Below are positions 12,187 to 25,134 of a DNA stretch of 64,000 nt, piece after piece. The DNA comes from Dillenia suffruticosa (lineage: Eukaryota > Streptophyta > Magnoliopsida > Dilleniales > Dilleniaceae): the NCBI GenBank assembly GCA_033439265.1, contig JAVTVX010000010.1:9920001-9984000 (forward strand), written 5' to 3'. Below the pieces are notes generated by a model. That model made no database searches. It saw only the letters and a list, made by a program, of their open reading frames with translations, and was not told the origin of the DNA. A program made the translations under genes and the position numbers. Within the stretch, counting starts at the first letter, position 1. Each line of letters starts with the position of its first letter.

Positions 12187-15100
12187 CTACCGACACCCCA
12201 GCTCAGCTCTACCTTCTTTGTTAATGGTTGTATTCGTACATAGCTTCTGAAGATCAATGTACCCCATAATTGTGTCCTCAAATATTGCATCTTCCAACAG
12301 GGCTTCATTAAAGGTAGACCCAGATAGTACTGCATTCTTAAACACTGCTCCTTGGAGATTGGCTTTCTCGAAAACTACGCGGTCCAAAACTGCATTCGAG
12401 AAGTCGACCCCTGCACATGCAAAATGACAACAGTTTTGTCAGTCAAATAACTCCACTTGCCATGACCGAGAAAAGCGGGACTAACATTTTGGAGTATTAT
12501 TTTAAAATTATCTTGGAATTCTTCATTAACAAAAGGGAAGAAGAACCAAGTGGGTATAGAAGAGTAAGATCATAGACGTATGATTGGAATCTCAACAACC
12601 ATGCTTGTCACGGGAGTTACTGGAAACTGCAATAACTCTCACTCACTTTTTTTTCCCCACATTTTCTCAACTAATAGTATAAGATTATACATGGCAACTA
12701 ATTTTCTAGAAAAAATAGCACTACCACAAATAACAAAATTTTTGTCGATCTCCAACCCACGGCCATATTGAGAGGGAAAATTAGGAGAACATGACAATTT
12801 GTCATTCAAGTAGATCAGCTTATGACTAGGTTATACAGTGGACCTAAATATCGGTTAAGCAACCATTCACAAGGCATTTAAATGGCACATGCCAGACTAT
12901 TGAATTTCACAGAGAAGAGAATCAAAAACATCACCTTAGTTATTTTACTTGAGGGTTAAAAGATTACCTTTAAAGCTAGCCCCAACAGCATAAGCCTTTG
13001 ACATCACTACTTCTGACATGTCTGCACCATCAAATTTAGCATCTGACATGAGTGCTGCCGCTAAGGACTTGCCTTTAAGATTGTTCTTCTCATTTTTGTA
13101 ATCACAAAAGCGCAGGTCAAGAGGCTTATCATAAACACCATTTGCTTGACCAATTGTGTTTCCAACAAATGCTTTCTCACAGCGATTGGGCTCTGTTGAC
13201 AATGGCGGCAGCCTCTGGAAGCAAACATGCAAAATATACATCAGAGTTAAAATTTACAGACGAGGAAGTACTTCAGCCAGAAAATAAATAAATAAGTAAA
13301 TAAATGATTGCAGTTATGAAATGAAAAACTGAGAGGGTACTTATGCGGCATGGACGAGTGTGACTTCTGGTAATGTGTCAGTGAGACAAGTATACGAAGG
13401 TCATTATACTAACAAGTAGTAACAATGCTATTCTTCACTATCCATATAAATCATGCAGCATTTTCTATATGGATAATGTTATGTAACATATTTCTTGTAT
13501 TTATAACGAGTGGCAAATCCAGAAATTTATTTTAGCGAGGACGAATTATGCAGGGGCAACGGGGGCACACGTTTTCTGGGAATAAATAGCATTCCAAAGG
13601 ATTTTAGTGGCATTTCAAGGTCATTTAGCGAATTTTCTATGATTTTTAATAGCATTTCTAAAACTTTTAATAGTATTTTTGTGAAATATCATTAAAGTAT
13701 ACACATTCAATTTTTTTTTTTTCAACAGGGCAGCTGCCCCCATTGCCCACAACGTGGCTTCACTGCTGTTTATAACACATTTCTAAATCTTCATCACTTC
13801 AGAGATTATGAAGGTGGAAGCAGAACTAGTTTCCCTGTTAACAACAAAATTAGACCCAACCGACCACCCAAAAAAGCAAACAATATAATCAAGTAAAATA
13901 AAGATGCCATTCTGCATTTTGTCATACAAGTTATTTAAGGAGTCAAACAGTAAGCGAATTCACTTGTTGTGGTTCAAGGAAAAGGTTTTCTAATCTCCTA
14001 AGAACTGCATTCTGAATAATGGGACTTTTTGTCCATCAGTTGCTACAGAAAGTATAATCTGAATTTACAGCTCCCCGTTTTGTACCTTTCAACACTTTAA
14101 GCTAATATTAGAGGTGCCAAAATTGTACACTTAGACCCAACTCTTTCCTTGGAATCTTCAATTCTTAGTAGAAACTAAGTCCCCAACATATAAGTAGAAA
14201 ACAAGTTTATCGCCGTCTGCTTTAGCAAACTTTAATCTTGCTCTTCCCACAAACTACAGCTGGGATAAAAATATGGATATACCCCTCAAGTCCCTTACAA
14301 AAGGTCCTCCCACTAGACAACTTTGCAACTCCCATTATTGCAGAGCATTTTCATTATGTGCTTGGTCTGGCTTGTCAATTCTTAAATCATGGTGTCCAAA
14401 GTAACATAATATAGATAGCAATACTTTAAAGTAGATATCCATTCTTCAAGCATAAACATGAATGCACCAGGTCCATTTATCCATACAAGAGAAAAATACA
14501 TGAACTATTATGTGCAAACTCTAAAGTTTGGAATATTCTATTTGCATGTAACTTTGGGGGACATACAAAAAAAAAAAAAAAAAAGAAAAAGAAAAAGAAA
14601 AAAAAGAAAAAAAGAAAAAAAAAGAAAAAAAAAGAAAAGAAAAGAAGAAGAAATGTAGGTGATCTTGACCTGATTAGCAGCAATGACAGGTGACGCAGCA
14701 GTCACAGCCCAAGCAGCAAGGATACCACAAGCAACAGATTTTATGTCCTTGATAGGAGCAATACGATGATTAGAACTTCTGTTTTCAGCTGTACCCAAGT
14801 ACAAAGAAGATAAATATATCATATTGGTCAACTTAATAATCCAGATCATAACATGGTAACAGAATCAAAGGCAAAGTTTAATATATACCACAATTCTAGT
14901 TTCAGCAAACGGGAAAAAGAACACCAAACCAACACATACTTATAAAAGACAGGAAGACCTTGTTGGATAATTATCCAACCAATAAATAATATAGAACCAT
15001 GATGGAATTGCTTAAACTCATGGTACGAAAGCAACAATAGCAAACCAACAATATAGAGTGATAAACTCTAACTTTAGCAAAAATTATTAGGCCTTACAGA

Positions 15101-18100
15101 AAGTGTTTCTAAGAAAACCATTAGTTGTTTACCTCAGATTGAAATTGTGGGACTGAGAATTATATATTTTAATCCCATATGCTGGATTGTGTTATATAAT
15201 GTCCCACTGTGCACCATTCATGTCTCCACCAAAAGGTGACTTCTATAAGCCCTTCACTGTTCAGGGGGCATATCCTATGCATGAAGTCAAACTCATGGGG
15301 ATGTAAACCAATAGAAATTGTAATTATTCAAAGCATCCAATGAAATCTAATTTCAAGCGACACAACTCCATTTGTAGTCATCGAATCCATTTCTCCGATA
15401 TTAGGTTGGAAAACAACTAAATTGCCCTACAGAAGCATCCTTCTTGATAATGAATCTAAGTGAAAAGTATTATGATATCCACTCCACTGAAAACGATAGT
15501 AGCAGAAAAGATTAACTGGAACAAGAACTACATTTATTTAAAAAAAAAAGAAGAAGAAAGAAAGAAAGAAAGAACAGGCGCCCCATGACCAGTCAAAAAA
15601 TTTCTTACTCAAACTATATAAATGTGACAAGAACCCTCAAGCATGTGGGCTTGAAGGATGCAAAACAAAAAATTAGACATTATATACCAACTATTGGGGG
15701 AGCAACCTAGATCTTCTTTCACCTCATTCATTCAGCTATATGTATATCTGTATTTTATCTTCCTCTAGTCCTAATAATTTAAAACGTACAATATTTACTT
15801 TCTTAACAAGTCGAAAACCAATCTTTAGCGCATGCTAGGGATTGATCTGAAACCTTCCTAATATAGGTTCAAAGTCTGTATTTTCTCTCTTATCAATTGC
15901 TTCGTTATAATCATAGTCTTGAGCAAATAAACACAGTAGGAAGAATTATAGGGGCCGGCATGAACCGTATTGCTCAAAGTTAAGAAAATAAGCATTCCGG
16001 TAGTCCCAAACTTACGTGGATGTGTAGATGTATTGGTTTTTGATAGCATCATTTATATACAGCTGGTGAAGCTGGACATGGAGGCAAATTACTTATCTTA
16101 TAGTAAATGATATTAACAGGGAATCCTCCATTGTGCAAATTTGTTCTTCCAAAAAATTAACAACAAGAATACAACAATAAATTGAACCTTAAACCTAATA
16201 ATTTGGGGTCAGTCATTTGAGAGACAAATTATGATTAAAAAGAAAAATAAATAAAGAAATACAAAATAGAAATAAATATAGAAAATAATAAAAATAATAA
16301 ATAATAAAAATAAAAAAATATATATATATATATAAAATATATTAGTTTAATTTGTGCGAATTCTTTTACGTCATTCATTTCTATCCAAAGTCATATTCTC
16401 GTCTAAACTCTTAACTATCATATCTTTACTAATAATTTGCATCCAAGTTTTCAGCGTTTTATCCTTACGTTTTACCGATCTCTCATATTTAAGTTTTCGG
16501 TTCTCCTAACTGGTGCGTCCTTAGATCTTCTTTGTACATACCCAAACCATCTCAAACGACACTCTCACATCTTATCCACAATTGAACTAACTCCCAACTT
16601 GTTACGAATTTCTTCATTTCTAATTCTATCTCTTTTACTTTTACCACACGTCTACCTAAATATCCTCATTTCTGTTACGACCATTTTTTATTTTTGTTGT
16701 TGTTTAATAGCCCAACACTCAGTACCATACAATAATGCAGGTCTAACCGCGGTTCTATAGAACTTTCCCTTCAAATGCATTGGTATCTGCGATCGCAAAG
16801 AATTCTGGATGTTTTTCTCCATTTCATCCAGCCTGCTTGAATCCCATGATTCACATCTCCATCTATATTGCCATCATTTTGAATGATGGAACCTAGATAC
16901 CTAAGCATTTCATTTTCCGGTACATCTTGTCCATCTATCCTAATCGTTTTTTCATCATTTTGATGATTGTTGCTAAATCTACACCTCATATACTCAGTTT
17001 TCGATCTACTCAATCGAAACCCTCTGGATTCTAACATGATCCTCCATAACTCTAATTTAGTATAAATACCCTCCCTATTTTCATCAACTAGAACTATATC
17101 ATTTACAAAAATTATATACCACGGTATTTCATTTTGAATGTTTTTTGTAATTGCGCTTATTACTATTGCAAAGAGGAGGGGACTTAATACTGAACCTTGA
17201 TGGAGTCCGATATTAATGAGAAAACTATCGCTCAAACCCTCATGAGTTCTTACATTAGTTAGAGCTCCCTCATATGTATCTCAAATGAGATTAATATATT
17301 TCGAAAAGATCCCTTTTTTTATCAGCACCCACCACAATACGTCTTTAGGAACCCTATCATATGCTTTTTCTAGATCAATGAATACCATATGTAAGTTTCT
17401 CTTATGTGCTCTATATATCTCCATCAAATGTCTTAAAAGTCTTGAAATTGTTATCAGAAAAAACCGCAGTCTTTCATTTAAATTTGTCCCTCGAAAGAAA
17501 ACTTCCATCCGTAGTTGTTAAATTCCATATTTGGCCAACATGATTTCACGATTTTGTACACATTCGGATTCAGAATTTGAAGTATTCCCACACATTCTAC
17601 CTTTAAAACCAATCAGGTGGTATCCTAATTTTGGCAACGACAATTCCATCCTAAATGTATCCGTCATCTGCTTTACATATAATTTATGTCTGCTATGCAC
17701 TTCATTCTTTCCTTTATTTAGGATTCCTTTTTAAGTATTTTGCTTTTGCTGATGAAGGCAGCCAACCACTGAGGATCGTGGACCTGCCTAGGACTATGAC
17801 TGATGAGATTTCCTTGTACAATAGAATTAGACATAATTCTCAATTTTTTTTTAACTACACGATTGATACATAATGTAACTTGTTAAAAAATTGCCCCCTC
17901 TCCTGTCCCGATCACTAAATGTCAGTATAAAATAAATGTTCATTTCCAGGGCAGTTTCCATCATTTTTCACCAAATCATTGTTGATACTCTAGAGTGTCA
18001 GCCTTCCATGTATTCTGCTATAAAACTTACTTAATCCCAAAATTCCACATATCCTATATGTCCTCGTGCCCCAATTTCAAACAAAAGCAATACATAAACA

Positions 18101-18535
18101 AATTGCAAATGGCATTCAACAAGGGTAACTAAAAGAATAATTTGTTGCTACGTTCGGAAAATCCTATACCCTCCATTAATTGATTTTCACTTCACTTAGG
18201 CAAAACCCCATAAAACAAGTACCTTCTACATTGATAAATTGTTTAAAGACACCAAGTAACATGAAAGGCAATTCAGATGATCCCGAAACTTTCAAACAAC
18301 AAAAGGGCAAAGAAAAATCGAAACACCCGCTTGACCAAACAAAGCAATTAGAGTCGAGAACAAACCAGTAGTCCCAAAACCAAAGAAATTTAAACTTGGT
18401 TGGAGAACGTGGGTAATTTCTCTTACCAGAGCAATTGACTTGAATCATTTCAGGAATTAAAAATCTTTGGCGCTTGATCGAATGGTGTTGGAGATATAAA
18501 TCATTTTGAGAGAGAGGGTTTGAGATAGTAACCAT
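12187..18535 (-). CDS. TL17: Thylakoid lumenal pentapeptide-repeat protein TL17
   Basis: Four coding exons join in phase: 18427-18535, 14670-14788, 12968-13214 and 12187-12410 (232 aa). Residues 1-36 plus the start of exon 2 form a plastid transit region. A hydrophobic lumen-targeting segment with an A-x-A-type cleavage site follows (SVACGILAAWAVTAASPVIA then ANQ). The mature part starts RLPPLSTEPNRCEKAFVGN and contains tandem pentapeptide repeats of A(D/N)LxX type (for example DGADMSEVVMSKA, EKANLQGAVF, EALLEDAIF). It closes with DTIMGYIDLQKLC and LGCR. Sequence and length fit the lumenal 17.4-kDa protein family (At5g53490 from memory). Such right-handed beta-helix proteins lie in the thylakoid lumen and their role is poorly known. 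Intron 1 is unusually long (14789-18426) and holds a LINE remnant. Intron 2 holds a MITE. Splice sites are canonical, so the gene appears intact. Confidence 0.92.
13508..13768. mobile_element. MITE-like element in TL17 intron 2, 8-bp target-site duplication
   Basis: The left end 'gagtggcaaatccag' and the right end (complement 'cagcagtgaagcca') form an imperfect inverted repeat. Perfect 8-bp direct repeats TTTATAAC flank it at 13500-13507 and 13769-13776. The core has an internal 'tttttaatagcatttc' type repetition and no coding capacity. An 8-bp duplication points to hAT-type transposition. The family is inferred from the duplication length alone. Confidence 0.6.
14565..14655. repeat. Poly-purine (A/G) low-complexity tract
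   Basis: About 90 bases of A with interspersed G (gaaaaag-type units) lie directly beside the donor end of TL17 exon 2, inside intron 2. On the transcribed minus strand this is a long pyrimidine run just downstream of the 5' splice site. Confidence 0.8.
16180..17740 (-). mobile_element. Decayed RTE-type LINE in TL17 intron 1
   Basis: Minus-strand fragments of a LINE reverse transcriptase appear in order. They include the palm motif FIDLEKAYDRVP and GLHQGSVLSPLLFAIV. The catalytic box has become FVNDIVLVDE, where the family normally has FADD (first Asp changed to Asn). LELWR...GFRLSRSKTEYM, MLRYLGSIIQNDGNIDGDV and a C-terminal part continuing to about 16440 follow. The frame is interrupted repeatedly. 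The 3' end is marked by a 'cctaataatttggggtca' segment near 16195, typical of the 3' region of such plant elements. The LINE lies in the same orientation as TL17. Its 5' boundary cannot be placed. Confidence 0.8.
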
Positions 18536-18978
18536 TTTGTTTTTTTTTTTTTTCCCTTAGTTTTGAAGGGCTCTGCTTTACTCTGTTTTTTGTGTTTTGG
18601 TTCCGGACTTCATTCGATGATGACTTTATCCATTCACGGTTCTGGAGCTTACACACATTTCTAACTGACGTGGCATGGCACTTTAGATAATTCTGGTCCC
18701 TCTCACTTTTGGTTGGTGTTTGGATGCAGAGTTTCTCTCTTGAACTGGGAATTAGGATTGAACGCTCCACTATTTAACCCATACTCAACCTTTTTTTTTT
18801 TGGTGCTGAACCCATACTCAACCTTGTTGGGCGGGGCGAGGCGGGCAACCGGGCCGCTTCTGGATGGGGCTCCAATTCTCTTGGCCTGTGCCTGGAGCGC
18901 CAGATATTGTGTTTATTCTTTATGCCCGAACTAATCCTATTGTTGCGCCAGGCAAACCGGGCCACATGGGCCACTCTA
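18536..18978. other. TL17 5' flank with an 18-bp retroposed tail
   Basis: This contains the presumed 5' UTR and promoter of TL17. At 18791-18808 lies an 18-bp insertion (11 T followed by GGTGCTG) between perfect 15-bp direct repeats AACCCATACTCAACC (18776-18790 and 18809-18823). It is interpreted as an extremely 5'-truncated L1 insertion on the minus strand. Confidence 0.6.
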
Positions 18979-18979
18979 T

Positions 18980-19158
18980 TTTTTTTTTTTTTCATCATTG
19001 GTATCTGAGTTTTGTCTGATTAATTCGATTCGAATACTGTGTGATCCATTTTAGGGGTTAACTCTCCCAGATCCTTTTTCGTCATTCACAAAACTCGAAC
19101 TTGAGATCTACAATTAAACGGATAAAGTGTCCGACCATTCAATCCAAAGAAGTTTGGT
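18980..19158 (-). mobile_element. tRNA-derived SINE with 14-bp target-site duplication
   Basis: On the minus strand the order is 'gaatggtcggacactttatc', then the B-box-like 'caagttcgagttt', a body with 'ggggttaactctc' and 'cgaattaatcagacaaaact' in reverse-complement terms, then 'agataccaatgatg' and poly(A), seen as a T run at 18980-18992. Flanking repeats ATGGGCCACTCTAT (18966-18979) and ATGGGTCACTCTAT (19159-19172) match at 13 of 14 positions. Confidence 0.8.
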
Positions 19159-19346
19159 ATGGGTCACTCTATCCATTATCAGATATATTTTTTTTACTTG
19201 ACCACCGGTATTCGAAAATCTGAGTAATTCAATTCGAATAGTGGTAGAATCCGATTTACAGACTGATTTTTTTCAATTCTGTTTTTTTTTTTTTTTTAAA
19301 ACTGGAATTCCAATTATTGATTAAAGAAATTTAATATTCTATCATT

Positions 19347-20930
19347 TTTTTTGGTACAGGAAAAGGCAAAGGAAAACAAAAGGGGAGAAAAAAAAACAGC
19401 GAAAAAGAAACGAACCGCAGTCGAGACCTGGAGCAGACGAATCAGCTGCCAAGATCCTGAATCAGACAATCCTCAGAAGGGGCGGCTGAAAGCGAGATCC
19501 GTTTTTTCCTTCTCCTGGCCCAGGAGCTTCCTTCCATATCCTACTTCAGCAGTGAGACAATCTCTGGGGGGAGGATTCTCAGATTCCATAGTTCCAAGTT
19601 GGATTCCTTTCCCTAACTCCACTAATTTGTCTGCGCACCTATTAGCCTTTCTATATATGTGCAAGATGTGTTGAATGCCTAGCTCCCTCATAGACTCCTT
19701 GCAATCTAGGACGATGTTTCTCCAGGGATGATTTAACCTAACTCCTCTGTTCACGGCTTCGACAACATTGAGGGAGTCACTCTCAATAATGATATTCCTA
19801 AAGCCTTTTGTCTTTAGCTATTCTAAGCCCTTCTCTTACGTCCCAAAACTCTGCCAAATCACTGTTTGTCATTCCCACATTAGCCCAGAAACCATGAACC
19901 CAATACCCCGAGCTATTTCTAAAGATGCCACCTGCAATGGCATTGCTACCCTCAATCCCGGCGCCACCGTCAACATTGAGTTTGATATCATCAGATGTAG
20001 GCTTCGACCAAGCCACAAAGATCTCCTCCTCTTCCCCCTCCTTGCGATTGCGACTCTGCTTGATGGAGTTTAGCATACAAAGAAACCTTTTGAACACCTG
20101 TAGAGGGGGCTCGATCATCTTCTGAAAGATGGCACAGCACCTGGACTTCCAGATGAGTCACACTAGCAACGCAAAGCCCGCCTCTCCCAACCGAATTTAA
20201 ATTTCCTGTCCACCCCATTTTTAATCCAATTTGAGTCCGACTCACTCCAGAAACTGTTCAAAGAAGCACTTCTATTCCAAACCTCATTCCAAATGTTTTG
20301 GGCATGCGTACAGTCTCTTATAGCATGCATCAATGTTTCCTCTTCCCTCCTACAAATATCACAAACGCCTTCCTCTACCACTCCTCTTCCTTTTAGCTCT
20401 GATTTGGTTAGGACTTTACCTCTAACAGCCAACCAGATAAAGACTTTGGTCATCTCCGGACAATTCAACTTCCAAATCCATCTCTAGTCTTCCACCATCC
20501 CCTGCGGAGGGCTGCTGCTGTTCCTTAGAAGCCAATAGGCAGTGGCCACTGAAAAGTCTCCGTCCACCCTCTCATTCTAGAACAACGCATTGCATCTAGT
20601 CCTGTCTTTGGGAATAGGAATTGCTTTGATTTGCTCCACAATGCTTCTGGGAAGAACAGCTTCCAAATCTTCTATTTTCCAACGGCCTTCCGCGTCCCAG
20701 TGATGACTAACTTTAGCCTTTGCACCGCAATCCTCACGAGGGATTATAGCTTCTCCACTAGAGTTTTCTCGCCTAACTAACGGTCATACCAGAACCTTAT
20801 AGAATTTCCATATCCAATTCTTCATTTGATGCCTCTTTTTAGCCACTCTATCATTAGACCCACGAGACGTTGGTCTATCCTACCAAATGTGCCAATACCT
20901 CGTTCTTTCATCTTATCAATTTCTAAACCA
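19347..20930 (-). mobile_element. 3' part of a decayed L1-type LINE (zf-RVT and RNase H)
   Basis: The minus strand encodes the C-terminal end of a plant L1 ORF2. First comes a zf-RVT domain (20163-20468; KVFIWLAVRGKVLTKSEL, then VCDICRREEETLMHAIRDC). After a frame break there is an RNase H-like domain at about 19473-20118 (LNVDGGAG, GIFRNSSGYWVHGF, LAEFWDVREGL, ESDS, NRCADKLVELGKG). One extra A near 19803-19806 shifts the frame between LRIAKDK and the ESDS motif. The 3' terminus reads CTGTACC then poly(A), seen as T at 19344-19351. 20470-20930 is the degenerate upstream continuation. Confidence 0.8.
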
Positions 20931-23470
20931 TTCTAATTTTCCTAATTATTATTATTTCTTATATTACCTGTTTTTACCTTTTTTTCATATTCCATATGAT
21001 TTTTCAAATGTATTCATACATTTGTACTTTCTTCGGTCAAATTTATAGAAACTTGATTTTTAATGATAATAAGTATTATTCACGGATTAAATCAACTGTG
21101 ATTCAAATAACTGAATTGGTGCATTCAATTTTACCTTCTAACAAGTACAAATTAAACAAACTTGATGAGAAAATATTTGATAGAACTATTATTTTAACAA
21201 GAACTGGTTAAAAAATAGAAGAAAGCCCACACCGTGATCCTTGACATTAAGATCAAAGTTTCTTATACATGTTTACATCAAAAGAGCCGAAAAAATAAAT
21301 AAATAAATAAATAAAACAATTCTTTAGACGGTATAGAGAAAGGGGTAAAACTATTTCCTAAAACATATGAACAATTGTAAGGGGGCTTGGGGTACACATT
21401 TGCTAACACAACGAGAGGAAACCAATTCTCGATACAACTAGAGCATCTCCTCTCTCTTCCCTTCTTTCTCCCTCTTCTAACACCGTGGCTATTAGGAGGT
21501 CAATGGTGATCTCTATACTCAAGCGAGTCTGGCGACACAATGAGAGGCTGTCACATTTAATGAGGCTGTCACACATAGCGAGTCTGGCGACATAATGGCG
21601 ATCTCTGTAGACTAGCTAGTATGTCCGGTGACAGAATGAGAGGCTGTTATACGTAACGGGGAATTTATTTTATTTTGTTTTATTTTTTTGGTTACAACGT
21701 AACGGGGGAAATAAAGTAAAGGCCCAGTCTCTTTGTTTAAGGCTTATGTCTTGTGCTTTATGGCTTTAGATTGGTGGTTGCTGAAGAGCTCTTTGCAATG
21801 GTAACAAAAAAAAGGTTGGGTTTAAATCCTGATTGGCTTCGACCGACAAGTTTTTCCTGGGAATCGATAGGTTTCATCGCAAGAGAGGAGGTTGGTTAGC
21901 CAATTCTCCTCATTAGAAGGTAACAATTTGTCTTGGAGGGTACTTCCTCCTGAGCAGTTTCAAAGCGATAATCATTGCTCTCCCCTCATTGAATTTTAAA
22001 AATAAAAAAAATTAACTCTAAAAAAGACATTCCCTAAACTGAATTCATAATCGATCGAACTAGATTAATCAACGGATTGCACAAAGAAAAAACCTCAGTT
22101 CCGGTCATTGCTGCTGAGTTTTTAGTGCATGTGTTAGTTCTTGGTAGTGATGTCTTGGTTGTTTGTGTATATTCAAATGATATCCGCACAGTAAGACTAT
22201 ATATATATATATTCTTTTTGGAATGTTCACATACTTTTAGTTATTTAAATTATACTTGGATACAGACCTATGAGTTAATTCAAGTTATAATCAGTTATAT
22301 TCAAACAAGATGAAAACAAGGCATTTAAATAGTCAATGGTTGTTACGATCTAATAAAGAGAAAAAGCAATGTATAACAAAACCAATCAAACAAATAACAC
22401 AGATTTGTATTGAAAAACCCAAAAGGGGAAAAACCCAGAAATCGACAAGAAATTCATAATCATTGTACGATTACAATGTGAATTATGAGCTCTCAATAAT
22501 GGCCACACAAAAGATCTCAATACTCTTTATGTCGGCTCACACATAGTTTTGCACATTTTGGACATTCACCCCTTTATACCAAGGCTTCAAAGCCACCTAT
22601 TCCAGAAGAAAAACGGATCACATAGCTTCGTCTTGAGTGTGCAGCTGCACTAGGTATGACTCTAGTCATAGTTGTGCTAGGATAGTATGGGGAGCACCGG
22701 CAATGGTACATCACCCGTGCACTGCGAAGTGCTTGAGCTTGGCAAGAAACCAATACACCAATGCCAAGAACAAGACCCATTGTGAATTTGGGTCACATTC
22801 CAACGATAGTTTTTGATCAATGACTCCAAAAGTGATAATAACATTTCTCAAGAAAAAATACTACCAGGCCTTTGCCACTTCAAATGAATGCCTCCCTCCG
22901 ATTTCAAGATTTATTGCGTCGACTTGATAGATTAAGTTTACACCATTATTTCTCACAGATGTGACCAAAAACTTGAACTTTACTTGCACAATAAGTTATT
23001 GTAAACAATTATATCTTGGCACTTGCATTACATAGGAACAAAAATTGTCAATCAGGCAAATGTTAAACTCAAAAATAATCAAATATTATCTTCGACAATT
23101 TCAAAGATGTCTCTTCATACATGTCATGCTCATAAAACTTTGAGAAACACGACAATAATTTCTTAAACAAGCATAAGGTCCTTTTGACTTTTTTTCTTTT
23201 AAATGTTTTTGATTAAGATATATGAAGACATTTTTCAAGCAATGCATTTATCAAACTCAAAGGTATCATCAAGAGAAAAATTGGTAAAAAAAAAAAAAAA
23301 ATTCTTTTCAATCGTTATAGGTAATTATGGAATTTTGATAAGTTTTTGGTTGAATATTAATTTTAATTTTTTATTTAAAACTATAAAATATTATGCTTTT
23401 TATGATGAAAAGAGTTAGAAGTAAACTGTCAATAACAAATTAGTAATCGAAATAAAACAAAAGGTTGCTC
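20931..23470. other. Intergenic region with repeat debris
   Basis: No gene is recognised. 21490-21660 contains an irregular internal repetition ('gcgagtctggcgaca...atgagaggctgt'). 21664-21696 is a T-rich stretch ending GGTTACA between direct repeats ACGTAACGGGG (21651-21661 and 21697-21707), a probable tail-only L1 insertion. 22320-22800 contains 'aaacccaaaaggggaaaaaccc', which resembles Copia LTR sequence, but no coding domain supports that reading. Confidence 0.4.
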
Positions 23471-23473
23471 TAT

Positions 23474-24164
23474 TCAACCGCCATCCTCACCCAATTGACC
23501 ATCAACCTTCCTAGTGGACCACCTTCATCGCCCAATCAATTGGGGCTTGACAAATTGGTATTAGAATTATTGATTCTTGGACCAGAAGACTCAAATGGCA
23601 GGTGGAGCTAGACAAAGGACTCACGAATATCAATTCAAGAAGCAAGACGGCAGAATGGATGAACTGAAGCTTTATGTGGACAAAAGGTTCGAAGAACAGA
23701 ACCAGAAGATGAATATCTTTCTAGCAAACCTTGAAACTCGTTTTACTGCTTTCTTACGGAAATCACAGTAAAAAAAGTATGAAAAAAACTATACAGAAAA
23801 AAATATGAACTCACCAATTCTTCCCACGCCAGGAGAGGGTAGAATGCGAATAGATTAGGAAACTAACTCCAACAAAAGAGATCATCAACCACGAAGTATG
23901 ATGCCAAACCCACCCAAAGTTGAGCTTCCTCTCTTGAGGACCAATTCATCCTCTCCTTCTCTCTCTCTATGGACTTTTTGTCTCAATTCTCCCTTCCTAA
24001 CTCCATCTATTTTCTCACTAATTCCTATTCATCAAGTTCCATAGCGGACTAGCTATGAAAACAGTCAACCATCAAACCCTACAGTCAACCGCCACCCTGA
24101 CCTAGTCAACCATTAACCTTCCCTGTCGACCACCTTCATCGCCCAATCGACTAGAGTGGTGACA
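23474..24164 (+). mobile_element. Deletion derivative of an LTR retrotransposon with a gag remnant
   Basis: Two ~80-bp direct repeats (23474-23552 and 24085-24164) share 'tcaaccgcca', 'aaccttcc', 'gaccaccttcatcgcccaat' and end in TGACA. They are read as LTR 3' ends. Just after the first comes 'ttggtattagaa' (23555-23566), close to the initiator-tRNA-Met primer-binding site. A 64-aa ORF follows (23577-23771), rich in charged heptads (DGRMDELKLYVDKRFEEQNQ), like the N-terminus of plant gag proteins. No further gag or pol is present. Confidence 0.6.
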
Positions 24165-25064
24165 TATTATTAACCTTGTGGTCAAGCCTAAAATCCATAA
24201 GCCCGATTTTGGGTGGACCTCTTTTTTGGTCCAAGGCCGACCTCATGGTTTTTATCTCTAGCCTTTTAAACCCTACGATCGGATTAACCAGACTATTTTA
24301 TTTTATTTATTTATTTTTTTGATTTTTGATCAAAAAAATTTTATTTAATCAATCTAGTATGCAGATTGAGCAGGCTTTATGAGCATAATTTTTGTCCACA
24401 ACCAGTTGGAAATCCCCCTTTCTCATAAAACTTTAACCGTTTTTAATTTAGCTATTAATAAAGAGAAAAGGGTGTATAATTATTCATAATTCCTTTATTT
24501 TGTATATTTTTTCACTAAAGTTTACCTTTTATCTGCTAATTTATTCTATTGTCAATATATATATTAATTTTTCATAAACATCCCCGCAGGCCAAATTTGG
24601 CCTTATCTATAATTTTGGACAATAATGACAGGCTTAATTATGGAGTCAGATTCTAAACTCTTGCGTTATTACTTAATTTTTTATTCATTAAAATATTCTT
24701 AATTTAAGATTATATATCATGAATTACTCTTTATTATATGATTACTAAATAAATTAAAATTATTATAAAAATATAAAATTATTCTATTAAAAGGAATTAT
24801 TAATAAACTACGACTGTAGACTTTATGCTTATTTGTGCATATTTATCACTTTTTTTAGCCAAGGAGGACTCATCCTCAAGTTTTTTTTTTTTTTTTTTTT
24901 TTAGGGAAAATAATGGAACCGTAATTTGAATTGTTAAATACAGAATGGTTTATCAAAGAAAGCGAAAATTTATGATATTTAATTAAAAAGCCTCACGCGT
25001 AATCTTCTCTCTCTTCAATTTCAATTTCCATATTTGTTCTCTCTCTCTCTCTCTACAAAAACCG
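24165..25064. other. AT-rich intergenic DNA upstream of the 81-aa gene
   Basis: Poly(T) run at 24880-24902 and general AT-rich sequence. The last ~60 bases include a (TC)n patch (25037-25054), likely in the promoter or 5' UTR of the gene at 25135. Confidence 0.4.
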
Positions 25065-25134
25065 TTGGCTCGTCGACTTTTTCTCTCTCATCATAAGGAA
25101 AATCAAACCCTAAAACACGCCAGAGATCTCAACA

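Noticed and set aside
14458..14683. Lys/Arg-rich or Phe-rich ORFs in TL17 intron 2
   Set aside because: Artefacts of the poly-purine tract.
22320..22800. Possible Copia-type LTR
   Set aside because: It contains a phrase resembling Copia LTRs but no second copy, primer-binding site or gag-pol was found.
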